Assembly: GCF_000376565.1 (NCBI RefSeq)
Contig: NZ_BARG01000033.1
Coordinates: 124,001 to 188,000 of the forward strand
Direction of reading: 5' to 3'
DNA: 64,000 nucleotides
Origin: Streptomyces hokutonensis
Lineage (GTDB): Bacteria; Actinomycetota; Actinomycetes; Streptomycetales; Streptomycetaceae
Shown: piece after piece, positions 43,243 to 51,134 of the stretch
Layout: every line of letters starts with the position of its first letter
Position numbering within the stretch: the stretch's first letter is position 1
Notes under the pieces: generated by a model
Told to the model about the DNA's origin: nothing
What the model saw: only the letters and a program-made list of their open reading frames with translations
The model's database searches: none
Position numbers and translations under genes: made by a program

Positions 43243-44799
43243 ATGAGCAGCGGCCCTCGGCAAGTCTCCCCAGCGCAGACCGCCACCACCCGGGACACGG
43301 GCGGTGGCGGAAACACCATGGCGCTGCTGGTGATCGCCTCCTGCCAGTTGATGGTGGTCCTCGACATCACCATCGTGAACATCGCGCTCCCGCACATCCA
43401 GAGCGCGCTGGGGTTCTCCACCACCAGCCTGGCCTGGGTCGTCAACGCCTACACCCTCACCTTCGGCGGTCTGCTGCTCCTCGGCGGCAGGGCGGGCGAC
43501 ATCCTCGGCCGGCGGCGCGTGTTCGTGTTCGGCGTGCTGCTCTTCGTACTCGCGTCGCTGCTCGGCGGGCTCTCCCAGAACTCCGGCGAACTCCTCGCCG
43601 CCCGTGCCCTCCAGGGCGTCGGCGGCGCCATCGCCTCACCGACCTCCCTCGCCCTCATCAGCACGACGTTCCGCGAAGGACCGGAGCGCAACCGGGCGTT
43701 CGGGGTCTTCGCCGGTGTCTCGGCGGGCGGCGGCGCGATCGGGCTGCTGATGGGCGGGATCCTCGTCGAGTGGCTGAACTGGCGGTGGGTGCTCTTCGTC
43801 AACGTGCCCATCGGACTGCTCATCGTCCTCGCCACCCCGCGCTGGATCCGCGAGTCCGAACGCCATCCCGGCCACTTCGACCTCACCGGCGCGCTGACCT
43901 CCACCGTGGGCATGGTGCTGCTGGTCTACGGCTTCATCCGGGCCGCGCAGGAGGGCTGGAGCGACTGGCTCACCCTGGCCTCGTTCGGTGCGGCCGTCGT
44001 CGTCCTCGCCCTGTTCGTCATGGTCGAGCGGCGCTCCCGGCAGCCGATCACCCCGCTGCACATGTTCCGCGACCGCAACCGGGCCGGGACGTACGGCATC
44101 ATGCTCTGCCTCGCCGCGGCGATCTTCGGCATGTTCTTCTTCCTCACGCTCTTCGTGCAGGACGTGCTGGGCTTCAGCCCGCTCATGGCCGGCTTCGCCT
44201 TCCTGCCGGTCAGCGCGGTGATCGCGGTCGGCGCGGGCCTGGCCTCACGGTTCCTGCCGACCTACGGGCCCAAGCCGTTCATGGTGGTGGGCGCGATCCT
44301 CGCGGCCGGGGGCCTGTCCTGGCTGACGCTGACGGACGTCCACTCCACCTACGCGGGCAGTGTCCTCGGCCCGATGCTGGTGTTCAGCCTGGGCATGGGC
44401 ATGGAGTTCGTCTCGCTGACCCTGATGGCGCTCTCCGACGTCCCCGTCCAGGAGACCGGCGCGGCCTCCGGACTCCTCAACGCCATGCAGCAGGTGGGCG
44501 GTTCACTCGGCCTGTCCATCCTGGTGACGATGTTCGGCACGGCCAGCAGGAACGAGGCGAAGGACCAGATCCCCGCGTTCCTCTCCCAGGCGACCCCGGC
44601 CGAACGGCTCCGCTTCCAGCACACCGGGCAGCTCCCGGGCACCTGGGGCGACCAGGTCCTCACCTCCGGAGCGTCGGCCGCCTTCGTCATGGCCGCGATC
44701 TTCACCGTGGTCGCCGCGCTGATCGCCGTGGTCGTCATCCAGGTCCGTCCGTCCGACCTGGAACGTCTCAAGGGCGGCACGGGAGTCGGACCGGTCTGA
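43243..44799 (+). CDS. DHA2-type MFS drug exporter (14 membrane segments)
   Basis: The 518-residue membrane protein shows the DHA2 motif LDITIVNIALPHI in segment 1, the loop motif GRAGDILGRRRVF and a segment 5 G-rich stretch (AGVSAGGGAIGLLMGGIL). The EmrB/QacA family exports drugs by proton antiport. ATG 43243 and GTG 43231 are both possible and neither has a strong ribosome site. It converges on the PP2C gene with only 3 bp between stops. No adjacent TetR or MarR regulator is seen. Confidence 0.9.
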   Translation: MSSGPRQVSPAQTATTRDTGGGGNTMALLVIASCQLMVVLDITIVNIALPHIQSALGFSTTSLAWVVNAYTLTFGGLLLLGGRAGDILGRRRVFVFGVLLFVLASLLGGLSQNSGELLAARALQGVGGAIASPTSLALISTTFREGPERNRAFGVFAGVSAGGGAIGLLMGGILVEWLNWRWVLFVNVPIGLLIVLATPRWIRESERHPGHFDLTGALTSTVGMVLLVYGFIRAAQEGWSDWLTLASFGAAVVVLALFVMVERRSRQPITPLHMFRDRNRAGTYGIMLCLAAAIFGMFFFLTLFVQDVLGFSPLMAGFAFLPVSAVIAVGAGLASRFLPTYGPKPFMVVGAILAAGGLSWLTLTDVHSTYAGSVLGPMLVFSLGMGMEFVSLTLMALSDVPVQETGAASGLLNAMQQVGGSLGLSILVTMFGTASRNEAKDQIPAFLSQATPAERLRFQHTGQLPGTWGDQVLTSGASAAFVMAAIFTVVAALIAVVVIQVRPSDLERLKGGTGVGPV

Positions 44800-44802
44800 G
44801 CG

Positions 44803-46626
44803 TCAACTCCCGTGATACGGCGGCTCCTTCGGGATCCGCTGCTCGAACCACACCACCTTGCCCGTGCTCAGCCGCGTCGCCCCCCAGCGCTGCGCGAGCC
44901 GGTCCACTAGGAACAGTCCCCGGCCGCCCTCGTCGCCCGGCTCCGCCTCCCGCATCCGGGGCACCTGGGGCGAGTCGTCGGTCACCTCGCAGCGCAGCAC
45001 GTCGGTGCGCAGCAGCCGCAGGGAGATCGGGCGCGAGGCGTACCGTACGGCGTTCGTGACGATCTCGCTGACCATGAGTTCCGTGGGGTCGAGCAGGGCG
45101 TCCAGGCCCCAGCGGCGCAGCACCCGGCGGGTCAGCCGGCGGGCCTGGCCCGCGGTGAGCGGGTGCGGGTCGAGGTGCCAGTAGCCGACGCTGTCCGGCG
45201 GGAAGCCCTCGAAGCGGGCGGTGAGCAGCGCGATGTCGTCGTCGCGCGGACCAGGCGCCAGTGCGGCGAGGATGCGGTCGCAGAGCCGCTCCAGCGAGGA
45301 CAGGCGGTGTCCGTGCCTGGTGGACTGGAGGTGGGTGCGCAGGGCCTCGACGCCGGTCCCCACGTCCACGTCGCGGGACTCGACCAGGCCGTCGGTGTAG
45401 AGCACCAGGGTGGTGCCGGTGGGCGCGGGCATCTCCACCGACTCGAAGACGACTCCGCCGACGCCGATCGGGGCGCCCGGCGGGACCCGCAGGACCTCCG
45501 CGTGGCCGTTCGGGCGCAGCAGCACGGCGGGCGGGTGGCCGGCGTTGGCCATGAGGAGGCGGTGCGAGATCGGGTCGTAGATCGCGTACAGGCAGGTCGC
45601 GATGTGGTCGCTGCCCAGGCGCTGGGCCTGTTCGTCGAGGTGGTGCAGCACCTCGTGCGGGGGCAGGTCGAGACCGGCGAGGGTCTGCACGATGGTGCGC
45701 AGCTGGCCCATGATCGCGGCCGAGGTCATGGAGTGGCCCATCACGTCGCCGACGATCAGCGCGACCCGGTTGCCGGGCAGCGGTATCGCGTCGTACCAGT
45801 CGCCGCCGACCTGCGCGGTCTTCGACGCGGGCAGATAGCGGCTGGCCAGCTGCACACCGGTCGGTTCGGGCAGCGAGGACGGGAGCATCGTGTGCTGGAG
45901 GGTGTCCGCGACGGAGGCCTCGTGGCCGTACATCACCGCCTTCTGGACGCCGATCGCGGTGTGGGTGGCCAGCTGGGAGGCGACGAGGAGGTCGTCGCCG
46001 GTGAACGCGGAGCGGTCGGGGCGGCGCAGCAGCACGACCGTGCCCATGACGTGGTGGCGGCCGTGCAGCGGGGCGATGATCAGCCTCCGGCCCTGCGGCA
46101 GCGTCCCCGGCGCGCTCGCCGCGGGCCCCAGCAGCTCGGCCACCGCGGGCCCGATGTCGTCCGCGTCGCCGAAGGCCGGCTGTCCGGCCAGCAGCAGCTT
46201 CGCGAGCCGTCCGTCGAGCACCGGCTGTATCCGCTCGGTCACGTCCGCGTACTCGGCGTGCGGCATCAGCAGCGCGGTCCGCGCCTCCGGCGCCCGGTCG
46301 ATGCTGTGCAGCTGCAGAACGACGGGCGCGGCCGACTTCTCGTCCCCGACGGGCAGCGGATCGTGCAGGTGGATGACGATCGCGTCGGCGAACGCGGGCA
46401 CCGCCGCCCACCGCAACTCGCGCAGCGTCTCGTCCAGGTCCATTCCACGGGCGATCCGCCGGGTCGCCACGTCCAGGTACTGGAGCCGGTCGGTCTGCGG
46501 TACGGCTGCGAGAGGCACCCGGTCCCATCCCGGATCCGGCGGCGGGACCGGGGCCCGGCCGCTCGCCGGACCGCCTCGCCGGGCGGTTCCGGCGGGGCCT
46601 TCGCGGGGGCTGTGTGGCTCCGTCAC
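44803..46626 (-). CDS. PP2C (SpoIIE/RsbU-like) phosphatase with GAF and anti-sigma-kinase domains
   Basis: The 607-residue protein combines a GAF-like sensor (about 45-235), a PP2C phosphatase (about 245-450, with VGGDWYDAIPLPGNRVALIV, GDVMGHSM and YTDGLVESRD) and a C-terminal HATPase_c/RsbW-like kinase domain (about 480-600, ELMVSEIVTNAVRYA, DEGGRGLFLVDRLAQ). This architecture is typical of streptomycetes, where it tunes anti-sigma and anti-anti-sigma partners. The partners are not in the window. The start 46626 is plausible from the proline-rich leader, but the exact N-terminus is unsure. Confidence 0.92.
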   Translation of the reverse strand: MTEPHSPREGPAGTARRGGPASGRAPVPPPDPGWDRVPLAAVPQTDRLQYLDVATRRIARGMDLDETLRELRWAAVPAFADAIVIHLHDPLPVGDEKSAAPVVLQLHSIDRAPEARTALLMPHAEYADVTERIQPVLDGRLAKLLLAGQPAFGDADDIGPAVAELLGPAASAPGTLPQGRRLIIAPLHGRHHVMGTVVLLRRPDRSAFTGDDLLVASQLATHTAIGVQKAVMYGHEASVADTLQHTMLPSSLPEPTGVQLASRYLPASKTAQVGGDWYDAIPLPGNRVALIVGDVMGHSMTSAAIMGQLRTIVQTLAGLDLPPHEVLHHLDEQAQRLGSDHIATCLYAIYDPISHRLLMANAGHPPAVLLRPNGHAEVLRVPPGAPIGVGGVVFESVEMPAPTGTTLVLYTDGLVESRDVDVGTGVEALRTHLQSTRHGHRLSSLERLCDRILAALAPGPRDDDIALLTARFEGFPPDSVGYWHLDPHPLTAGQARRLTRRVLRRWGLDALLDPTELMVSEIVTNAVRYASRPISLRLLRTDVLRCEVTDDSPQVPRMREAEPGDEGGRGLFLVDRLAQRWGATRLSTGKVVWFEQRIPKEPPYHGS

Positions 46627-46679
46627 GCTTCGTCCCGTCCACTGGTGCGGCCCAGGGCCGCCGGGTCGGTGCTACGGCC

Positions 46680-47360
46680 TCAGTCGCGCCGTCGGCAGCA
46701 GAGGAAGACCTGCTCCTCGGGCGGCACGTCGGCGACCGCCGGGGCGTAGGTGTAGGAGGTCTCCTTCACGATCTCGAAGCCCGCGTCGTCCAGGATCTTG
46801 TGCAGGTCGTCGAGGAGGTAGCCGGAGACCCTGATCGTGTTGCCGAGGAAGGGGATCGCGAAGTCGTCCACATGCGCCTCCACCATCGACAGGGCGAACA
46901 GACCGCCCGGGGTCAGCAGGTGGTGGATCGTGCGCAGGGCGAGGGGGATCTCCACGCGCGGCAGCATCAGCAGGGAGAAGAACGCGGCGACGCCTTCGAA
47001 ACGGCCCAGGTCACTGGGGCCGCCCGGGCGCAGGTCGGCCAGGTCGAGCTGGTGGAACGTGCCGCCGGGGACGTATGTGCGGGCCAGTTCCACCATCCGC
47101 CGGGACAGGTCCACGCCCACGAGCTCGAAGCCCGCCTCCGCCAGCTGGCGGGCGGTCGGCACGCCGGTGCCGCTGCCGAGGTCCAGCACCCGGGAGCCCG
47201 GGGCGAGGGACTCGATCAGCCAGTCACCGGCGGCGATCTGGCCCTCCTTGTGCGGGAAGGCCTCGTCGTAGCGGTCCCCGATGGCGTCGAAGGCCTCGGC
47301 CTGACCCGAGCGGTCGAGCCGCAGGCTGCCGTAGTCGGCCCCGTCGTTCGCTCTGCTCAC
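46680..47360 (-). CDS. Class I SAM-dependent methyltransferase
   Basis: This 226-residue protein shows motif I VLDLGSGTGVPTARQLAEAG, the acidic strand VGVDLSRRMVELA and GTFHQLDLADL. The small-molecule substrate cannot be read. It begins at GTG 47360. Upstream lie two direct repeats of the CCCCACTT type and a very strong hairpin. It is followed by the PP2C gene on the same strand after 53 bp, so limited co-transcription is possible. Confidence 0.88.
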   Translation of the reverse strand: MSRANDGADYGSLRLDRSGQAEAFDAIGDRYDEAFPHKEGQIAAGDWLIESLAPGSRVLDLGSGTGVPTARQLAEAGFELVGVDLSRRMVELARTYVPGGTFHQLDLADLRPGGPSDLGRFEGVAAFFSLLMLPRVEIPLALRTIHHLLTPGGLFALSMVEAHVDDFAIPFLGNTIRVSGYLLDDLHKILDDAGFEIVKETSYTYAPAVADVPPEEQVFLCCRRRD

Positions 47361-47397
47361 TGAAGTGGCCTTTCATCCGCGCATAGAGGATTGTCCC

Positions 47398-47430
47398 ACA
47401 AGTGGGGAAAGTGCGTTTCAAGTGGGGGAA
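47398..47430. promoter_or_regulatory. Two direct repeats AAGTGGGG(G/A)AA upstream of the methyltransferase
   Basis: The octamer AAGTGGGG occurs twice with starts 21 bp apart (about two helical turns), followed by A/G-rich bases each time. This is the pattern of paired activator or repressor half-sites on one face of the helix. The binding protein is unknown. Confidence 0.35.
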
Positions 47431-47433
47431 CGC

Positions 47434-47463
47434 CGTGAGGGGTGCCCTGGGGCACCCCTCACG
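47434..47463 (-). terminator. Strong hairpin after the TerD-like gene
   Basis: A 13-bp perfect stem (47434-47446 with 47451-47463) and 4-nt loop CTGG lie about 95 bp after the stop of the TerD-like gene and before the methyltransferase promoter. It should terminate the minus-strand transcript. Confidence 0.75.
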
Positions 47464-47530
47464 CGACGTCGGGGGCGAGGAAAGCGAACGGACTAAATTC
47501 ATTAGGAAGATGAGAAGGAAGTCCGTTCAT
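47459..47530 (-). CDS. Possible 23-residue peptide (doubtful)
   Basis: A short frame between the TerD-like gene and the terminator encodes MNGLPSHLPNEF and a hydrophobic end (FAFLAPDVA). Its codons include AAT, TTT and AGT, rare in this genome, and the stretch is AT-rich. The only ribosome-like sequence is a weak GGCGAGG. It could be a real small peptide, or simply unconstrained spacer. Confidence 0.2.
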   Translation of the reverse strand: MNGLPSHLPNEFSPFAFLAPDVA

Positions 47531-47556
47531 GGCCTCGCCGAAGCCGACGTTACCAG

Positions 47557-49731
47557 TCAGGCGGGGATCAGGTCGCGCAGATTTTCCAGGGTCACGATCC
47601 GCGAGCCCTCGGGCAGCCCGTCCGGGCGGCGCAGACCGACATACGTCACCGGACCGTCGTCCGGCACCGCCCCGCCGTCCCACAGCGTCACCTCGGTCGT
47701 CTCCCCGCTCATCAGGCCGACGAGATGCCGCACCGTGAGCTGCTCGCGCTCCACGATGCCGCGCAGCAGGTTCGCCACCGTCACCCGGTTCTCCTCCACC
47801 CGGTTCGCCGACGGGCTGCCCTTGAGATACAGGTGCAGCCACTTCGCCCGCCAGCGACCGTCCTCCCCGCGCAGGAACACCAGCGGCAGCGCGACCCGCC
47901 CCGCACCGCGCAGCTCCGACTTCATCCGCACGGTACGCGGCTCGAACGGCCGCCCCTGCTGCTCGCTCTCGCGCAGCATGAATCCGAAGAACGACTCCTC
48001 GACCTCCTCGAAGCCCTCGCCCGCGAAGATGTTGACCTGCGGCACGATGAACGCCCCGCGCACGGCACCCAGCCGCAGATTGATGAACTCCGAGGCCCCG
48101 TCCGGTGCTTCGACGATGTCACCGGAGTGCTCACCCTCGACATCGGTCAGCGAGGTGTACGACAACCAGGTGTTCGTCGAGTAGTCCGCGTTGAGCATCA
48201 GCGCCGACAGATCGAAGTCGGTGCGCTGCTCGGACTCCTTCCAGTACACGAAGAAGCGCAGCAACTCGCCCTCCACCGCCGACACGGACCCGCGCGGCAG
48301 CACCCCGAGCCCCGCCGCCGTCGCCTTCCCGCTCAACGGCAGGGCCACGTCGAGCACCTCCGGATCGACCAACAGCCGCTCCGCGGAAGGCAGTCGACGC
48401 CGCGTCTCGTCGTCGAGCGCGGCGATGAGCCGTTCCCGCTCCACCGGCCCTACGACCGTCCGCTCGTCGTCGGCCACCCAGGCACGGCCCCGCCGGTTCA
48501 CGAACACCCGCAACTCCCCGGTCTCCCGGGCCCTGTTGTGCAGATGCTCGCGCACCGACAGCACCACCCGGCCGGACACCTCGGGCGCGACCTCCTCGGC
48601 GGCGGCCACCACGGCGTCCCGCTCCTCCTGCGTGAGCGCGGTGCGCAGCAGCCGGTCCAGCGCGCGGAACAGCTTGCCGGGCGCGGACCTCAGCAGCTTT
48701 ACCGCCCCCAACACGTCGTTCTCCGCGAGGAGTGCCTCGACCCGCCCGTCGAACGACCGCGCTTTCAGCTCACCCCGCGCGACCGCGAACACCTCGGCGG
48801 CGTGCGGCCACTTCGGGTACTCGTGCGGGTGCAGCCGCTCACCGAGCCGCTTCCACTCCTCACGGTGGGCGGTCACGTCGGCGAGCTTGGCGGGCGCCGC
48901 GGCGACCACCGAGTCAAGCCCCGCGAGCAGGGCCCGGCGCACCGGACGCGACAGCGACTTGAAGCGGGTCGGCTCCGCGAGCGCCACATCGCCGTCCGAC
49001 AGCGCGCAGGCCAGCCGCAGCACATCGGTGACGGTGTCCAGCAGGAGGTCCGAACCCGCCTTCAACCGGGCCTCGTTGACGACCGCGCGGTTCTCCCGGA
49101 CCGGGATCGCCTCGGGCTGCGGCCCGTCGCCGCACCGCTCGGCCAGCGCCCGGAGATCACTCAGGTGCTCCTCGCTCAGCGGTGTGACGCTGCCCGCCAA
49201 CTGCAGGTACAGGGCGGTGAGTTCATCAGCCAGGTCGCCGCCCGGGTGCAGCACCGTGATCCGGTCGCCCACCGCCGCGATCAACTCGTCCTGGGCGGCG
49301 AGCATTTCGGCGTACGTGTGCTGGTACCGGCCGTAGGTCGGCAGGTCGAGCAGGTTCACCACACCGGTCCGCAACTGCTTGAGCGTCGCGGCCGAGGTCT
49401 CCTCGTCGTAGAGCGCGGCGGCGACGCACGACATCCAGAAGTCCACCGTGTCGGGCACGTTGGCCGGGAAGTCGAGGAAGTAGACGTTGTGCCGGACGTG
49501 GTCGCCGACCATCGCGCGGACGGTCCGCAGGGTGCGGCCGGCGATCCGGACGACCGTCTCCCCGGCCAGCCCCGACAGCCGCTCCAGCAGTTCCGGGGAG
49601 AGCTTGAAGCCCACGGACAACAGCGCGGCGTCGAACTGCCGCGCGACGGTGGCGCCTTCACCCACGGGACCCGTGGGCGCGGGGACGCGGAGCGTGTGCC
49701 GGATGACCAGCGGTTCGAGTCGGTCGATCAT
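47557..49731 (-). CDS. Large protein with a TerD-like C-terminal domain
   Basis: The 724-residue protein has a long N-terminal helical region of unknown function (about 1-440). The C-terminal part resembles TerD/TerF: DFDLSALMLNADYST, HSGDIVEAPDGASEFINLRL, FIVPQVNIFAGEGFEEVEES and FFGFMLRES. TerD domains bind calcium in stress-response (tellurite/phage/DNA damage) systems that often sit with ATP-grasp and phosphatase genes. None of the usual Ter partners is beside it. ATG 49731 was chosen for GGGAG nine bases upstream; ATG 49767 lacks a ribosome site. Confidence 0.72.
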   Translation of the reverse strand: MIDRLEPLVIRHTLRVPAPTGPVGEGATVARQFDAALLSVGFKLSPELLERLSGLAGETVVRIAGRTLRTVRAMVGDHVRHNVYFLDFPANVPDTVDFWMSCVAAALYDEETSAATLKQLRTGVVNLLDLPTYGRYQHTYAEMLAAQDELIAAVGDRITVLHPGGDLADELTALYLQLAGSVTPLSEEHLSDLRALAERCGDGPQPEAIPVRENRAVVNEARLKAGSDLLLDTVTDVLRLACALSDGDVALAEPTRFKSLSRPVRRALLAGLDSVVAAAPAKLADVTAHREEWKRLGERLHPHEYPKWPHAAEVFAVARGELKARSFDGRVEALLAENDVLGAVKLLRSAPGKLFRALDRLLRTALTQEERDAVVAAAEEVAPEVSGRVVLSVREHLHNRARETGELRVFVNRRGRAWVADDERTVVGPVERERLIAALDDETRRRLPSAERLLVDPEVLDVALPLSGKATAAGLGVLPRGSVSAVEGELLRFFVYWKESEQRTDFDLSALMLNADYSTNTWLSYTSLTDVEGEHSGDIVEAPDGASEFINLRLGAVRGAFIVPQVNIFAGEGFEEVEESFFGFMLRESEQQGRPFEPRTVRMKSELRGAGRVALPLVFLRGEDGRWRAKWLHLYLKGSPSANRVEENRVTVANLLRGIVEREQLTVRHLVGLMSGETTEVTLWDGGAVPDDGPVTYVGLRRPDGLPEGSRIVTLENLRDLIPA

Positions 49732-49789
49732 TCCGACATGCTCCCAGAACCGAACAAGCGGGCGCATTCGGGTTTACGTCGCCAGGAGG

Positions 49790-50470
49790 TCAGCCGACCA
49801 GCCAGGCGTAGGCCCCCTGCGCGCTGAACTCCGCCTGGCCGCCCCGCAGCAGCAGTCCCGCCGTGCCGAACTCGGGGGCGTCGGCCTGCGCGGTCACGTA
49901 CGGGATCGCGATGCAGCGCATGCCGGCCGCGTGCGCCGCCGCCGCGCCCGGAGCCGCGTCCTCCAGGACCACACAGTCGGCCGGAGCCGCCCCGAGCCTG
50001 CGCGCGGCCTCCAGGAAGACGTCCGGCGCGGGCTTGCCGTACGCCACCTCGTCCGCCGAGACCACGGTCCGCAGCACCGCGTCGAGCCCGGTCCCACTCA
50101 GGATCGCCTCGATCGCCTCCGGCGACGAACCCGAGGCCACGGCCATCGGCACCCCCTCGGCGGCCAGCAGCTCCACGAACTTCCGCATCTCCGGATACGC
50201 GTGCGTGGCGGCCCGGGCCAGCGCCAGATAGCGGCTGTTCGTCTCCGCGAGCAGCTCCTCCACCGGCGCCTTCAGCCCGTGGCGCTCTTTGAGGAGGGCG
50301 AGGCTCTCCTGGGTGCTGATGCCGACGAAGCGCTCGTGCTGCGCCCAGGTGAAGTCCGGGACGCCGTGGTCGGCGAGGGTCTGCCGGGTGGCTTCGTAGT
50401 AGTTCGGCTCGCTGTCCACGAGTGTTCCGTCGAGATCGAAGATGACCGAGAGGCCGCCGAGGTTGCTCAT
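49790..50470 (-). CDS. HAD-superfamily phosphatase (beta-phosphoglucomutase-like)
   Basis: The 226-residue enzyme has the HAD motifs: DLDGTLVDSE near the N-terminus (nucleophile Asp12, acid Asp14), MAVASGSS (motif II), YGKPAPDVF (motif III lysine) and VVLEDAAPGAAAA (motif IV). The helical cap class suits small phosphosugars. It ends 58 bp before the TerD-like start and follows an Lrp gene on the same strand. The exact substrate is unknown. Confidence 0.9.
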   Translation of the reverse strand: MSNLGGLSVIFDLDGTLVDSEPNYYEATRQTLADHGVPDFTWAQHERFVGISTQESLALLKERHGLKAPVEELLAETNSRYLALARAATHAYPEMRKFVELLAAEGVPMAVASGSSPEAIEAILSGTGLDAVLRTVVSADEVAYGKPAPDVFLEAARRLGAAPADCVVLEDAAPGAAAAHAAGMRCIAIPYVTAQADAPEFGTAGLLLRGGQAEFSAQGAYAWLVG

Positions 50471-50489
50471 GACCTCAGGATGCCAAGGG

Positions 50490-50966
50490 TCACTTCCCGG
50501 CCGCGCGGCCTACCGCCTCCACCAGCGGCAGCAGGCGGTGCGGGACCCGCTCGCGCAACACCATCTCGGTACGCGTGCGCACCACCCCCGGCAGGCTGAT
50601 CAGCCGCTGGATCACGTCCTCCAGATGACCGTTGTCCCGCGCCACGACCCGGGTGAGCAGATCCCCGCCACCCGTGATCGAGAACGCCTCCACGATCTCC
50701 GGTACGGCGGCCAGCGCGTCCCCCACCTCGTCGAGATGCCCCTGCGTGACCTCGATGTGCACGAACGCGAGCACCGGGTGACCGAGGGCGGCGGGGGACA
50801 GGGAAGGGCCGGTACCGGTGATCACCCCGTCCCGCTCCATCCGGTCCAGCCGGGCCTGGAGGGTGCCCCGGGCGACGCCGAGGAGCCGGGCGTACTCGCG
50901 CACGCTGGTACGCGGCTGCTCCAGGAGCAGTCGCAGGATGCGGGTGTCGAGTTCGTCCACGCTCAT
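50490..50966 (-). CDS. Lrp/AsnC-family transcriptional regulator
   Basis: This 158-residue protein has the family N-terminal helix-turn-helix (LDTRILRLLLEQPRTSVREY, LGVARGTLQARLDRMERDGV) and a RAM effector domain (GGGDLLTRVVARDNGHLEDV, PGVVRTRTEMVLRERV). Such regulators respond to amino acids and often control an adjacent transporter. It diverges from the FUSC transporter gene, and a good inverted repeat lies between the two. Confidence 0.92.
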   Translation of the reverse strand: MSVDELDTRILRLLLEQPRTSVREYARLLGVARGTLQARLDRMERDGVITGTGPSLSPAALGHPVLAFVHIEVTQGHLDEVGDALAAVPEIVEAFSITGGGDLLTRVVARDNGHLEDVIQRLISLPGVVRTRTEMVLRERVPHRLLPLVEAVGRAAGK

Positions 50967-50980
50967 GGGTCATGACTGTA

Positions 50981-51016
50981 CCAATGGCTCAATAACAATT
51001 GGCTGTGCCAATGGCC
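50981..51016. promoter_or_regulatory. Probable Lrp operator between the Lrp and FUSC genes
   Basis: ATTGGC-TGT-GCCAAT (50998-51012) is a perfect inverted repeat with a 3-nt centre. Two further CCAAT/ATTGG half-sites lie at 50981-50987 and 51008-51016. The cluster sits in the divergent promoter region and is AT-rich for this genome, as Lrp-type operators usually are. Confidence 0.65.
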
Positions 51017-51134
51017 CAGTGATTCAGAGGTCACTTGAGCCAGCCTGCCGGGTGATGCTGTGATGGGCGCGTCGATGGCGCTGCGGACCTCCGCGGCGCC
51101 TTTTTCGTGGGCGTGCGCAAGGGGCGGGGAAGCA

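Noticed and set aside
44768..46642. Arginine-rich open frame overlapping the PP2C gene
   Set aside because: The other minus-strand frame carries intact GAF, PP2C and HATPase motifs; this one is a shadow.
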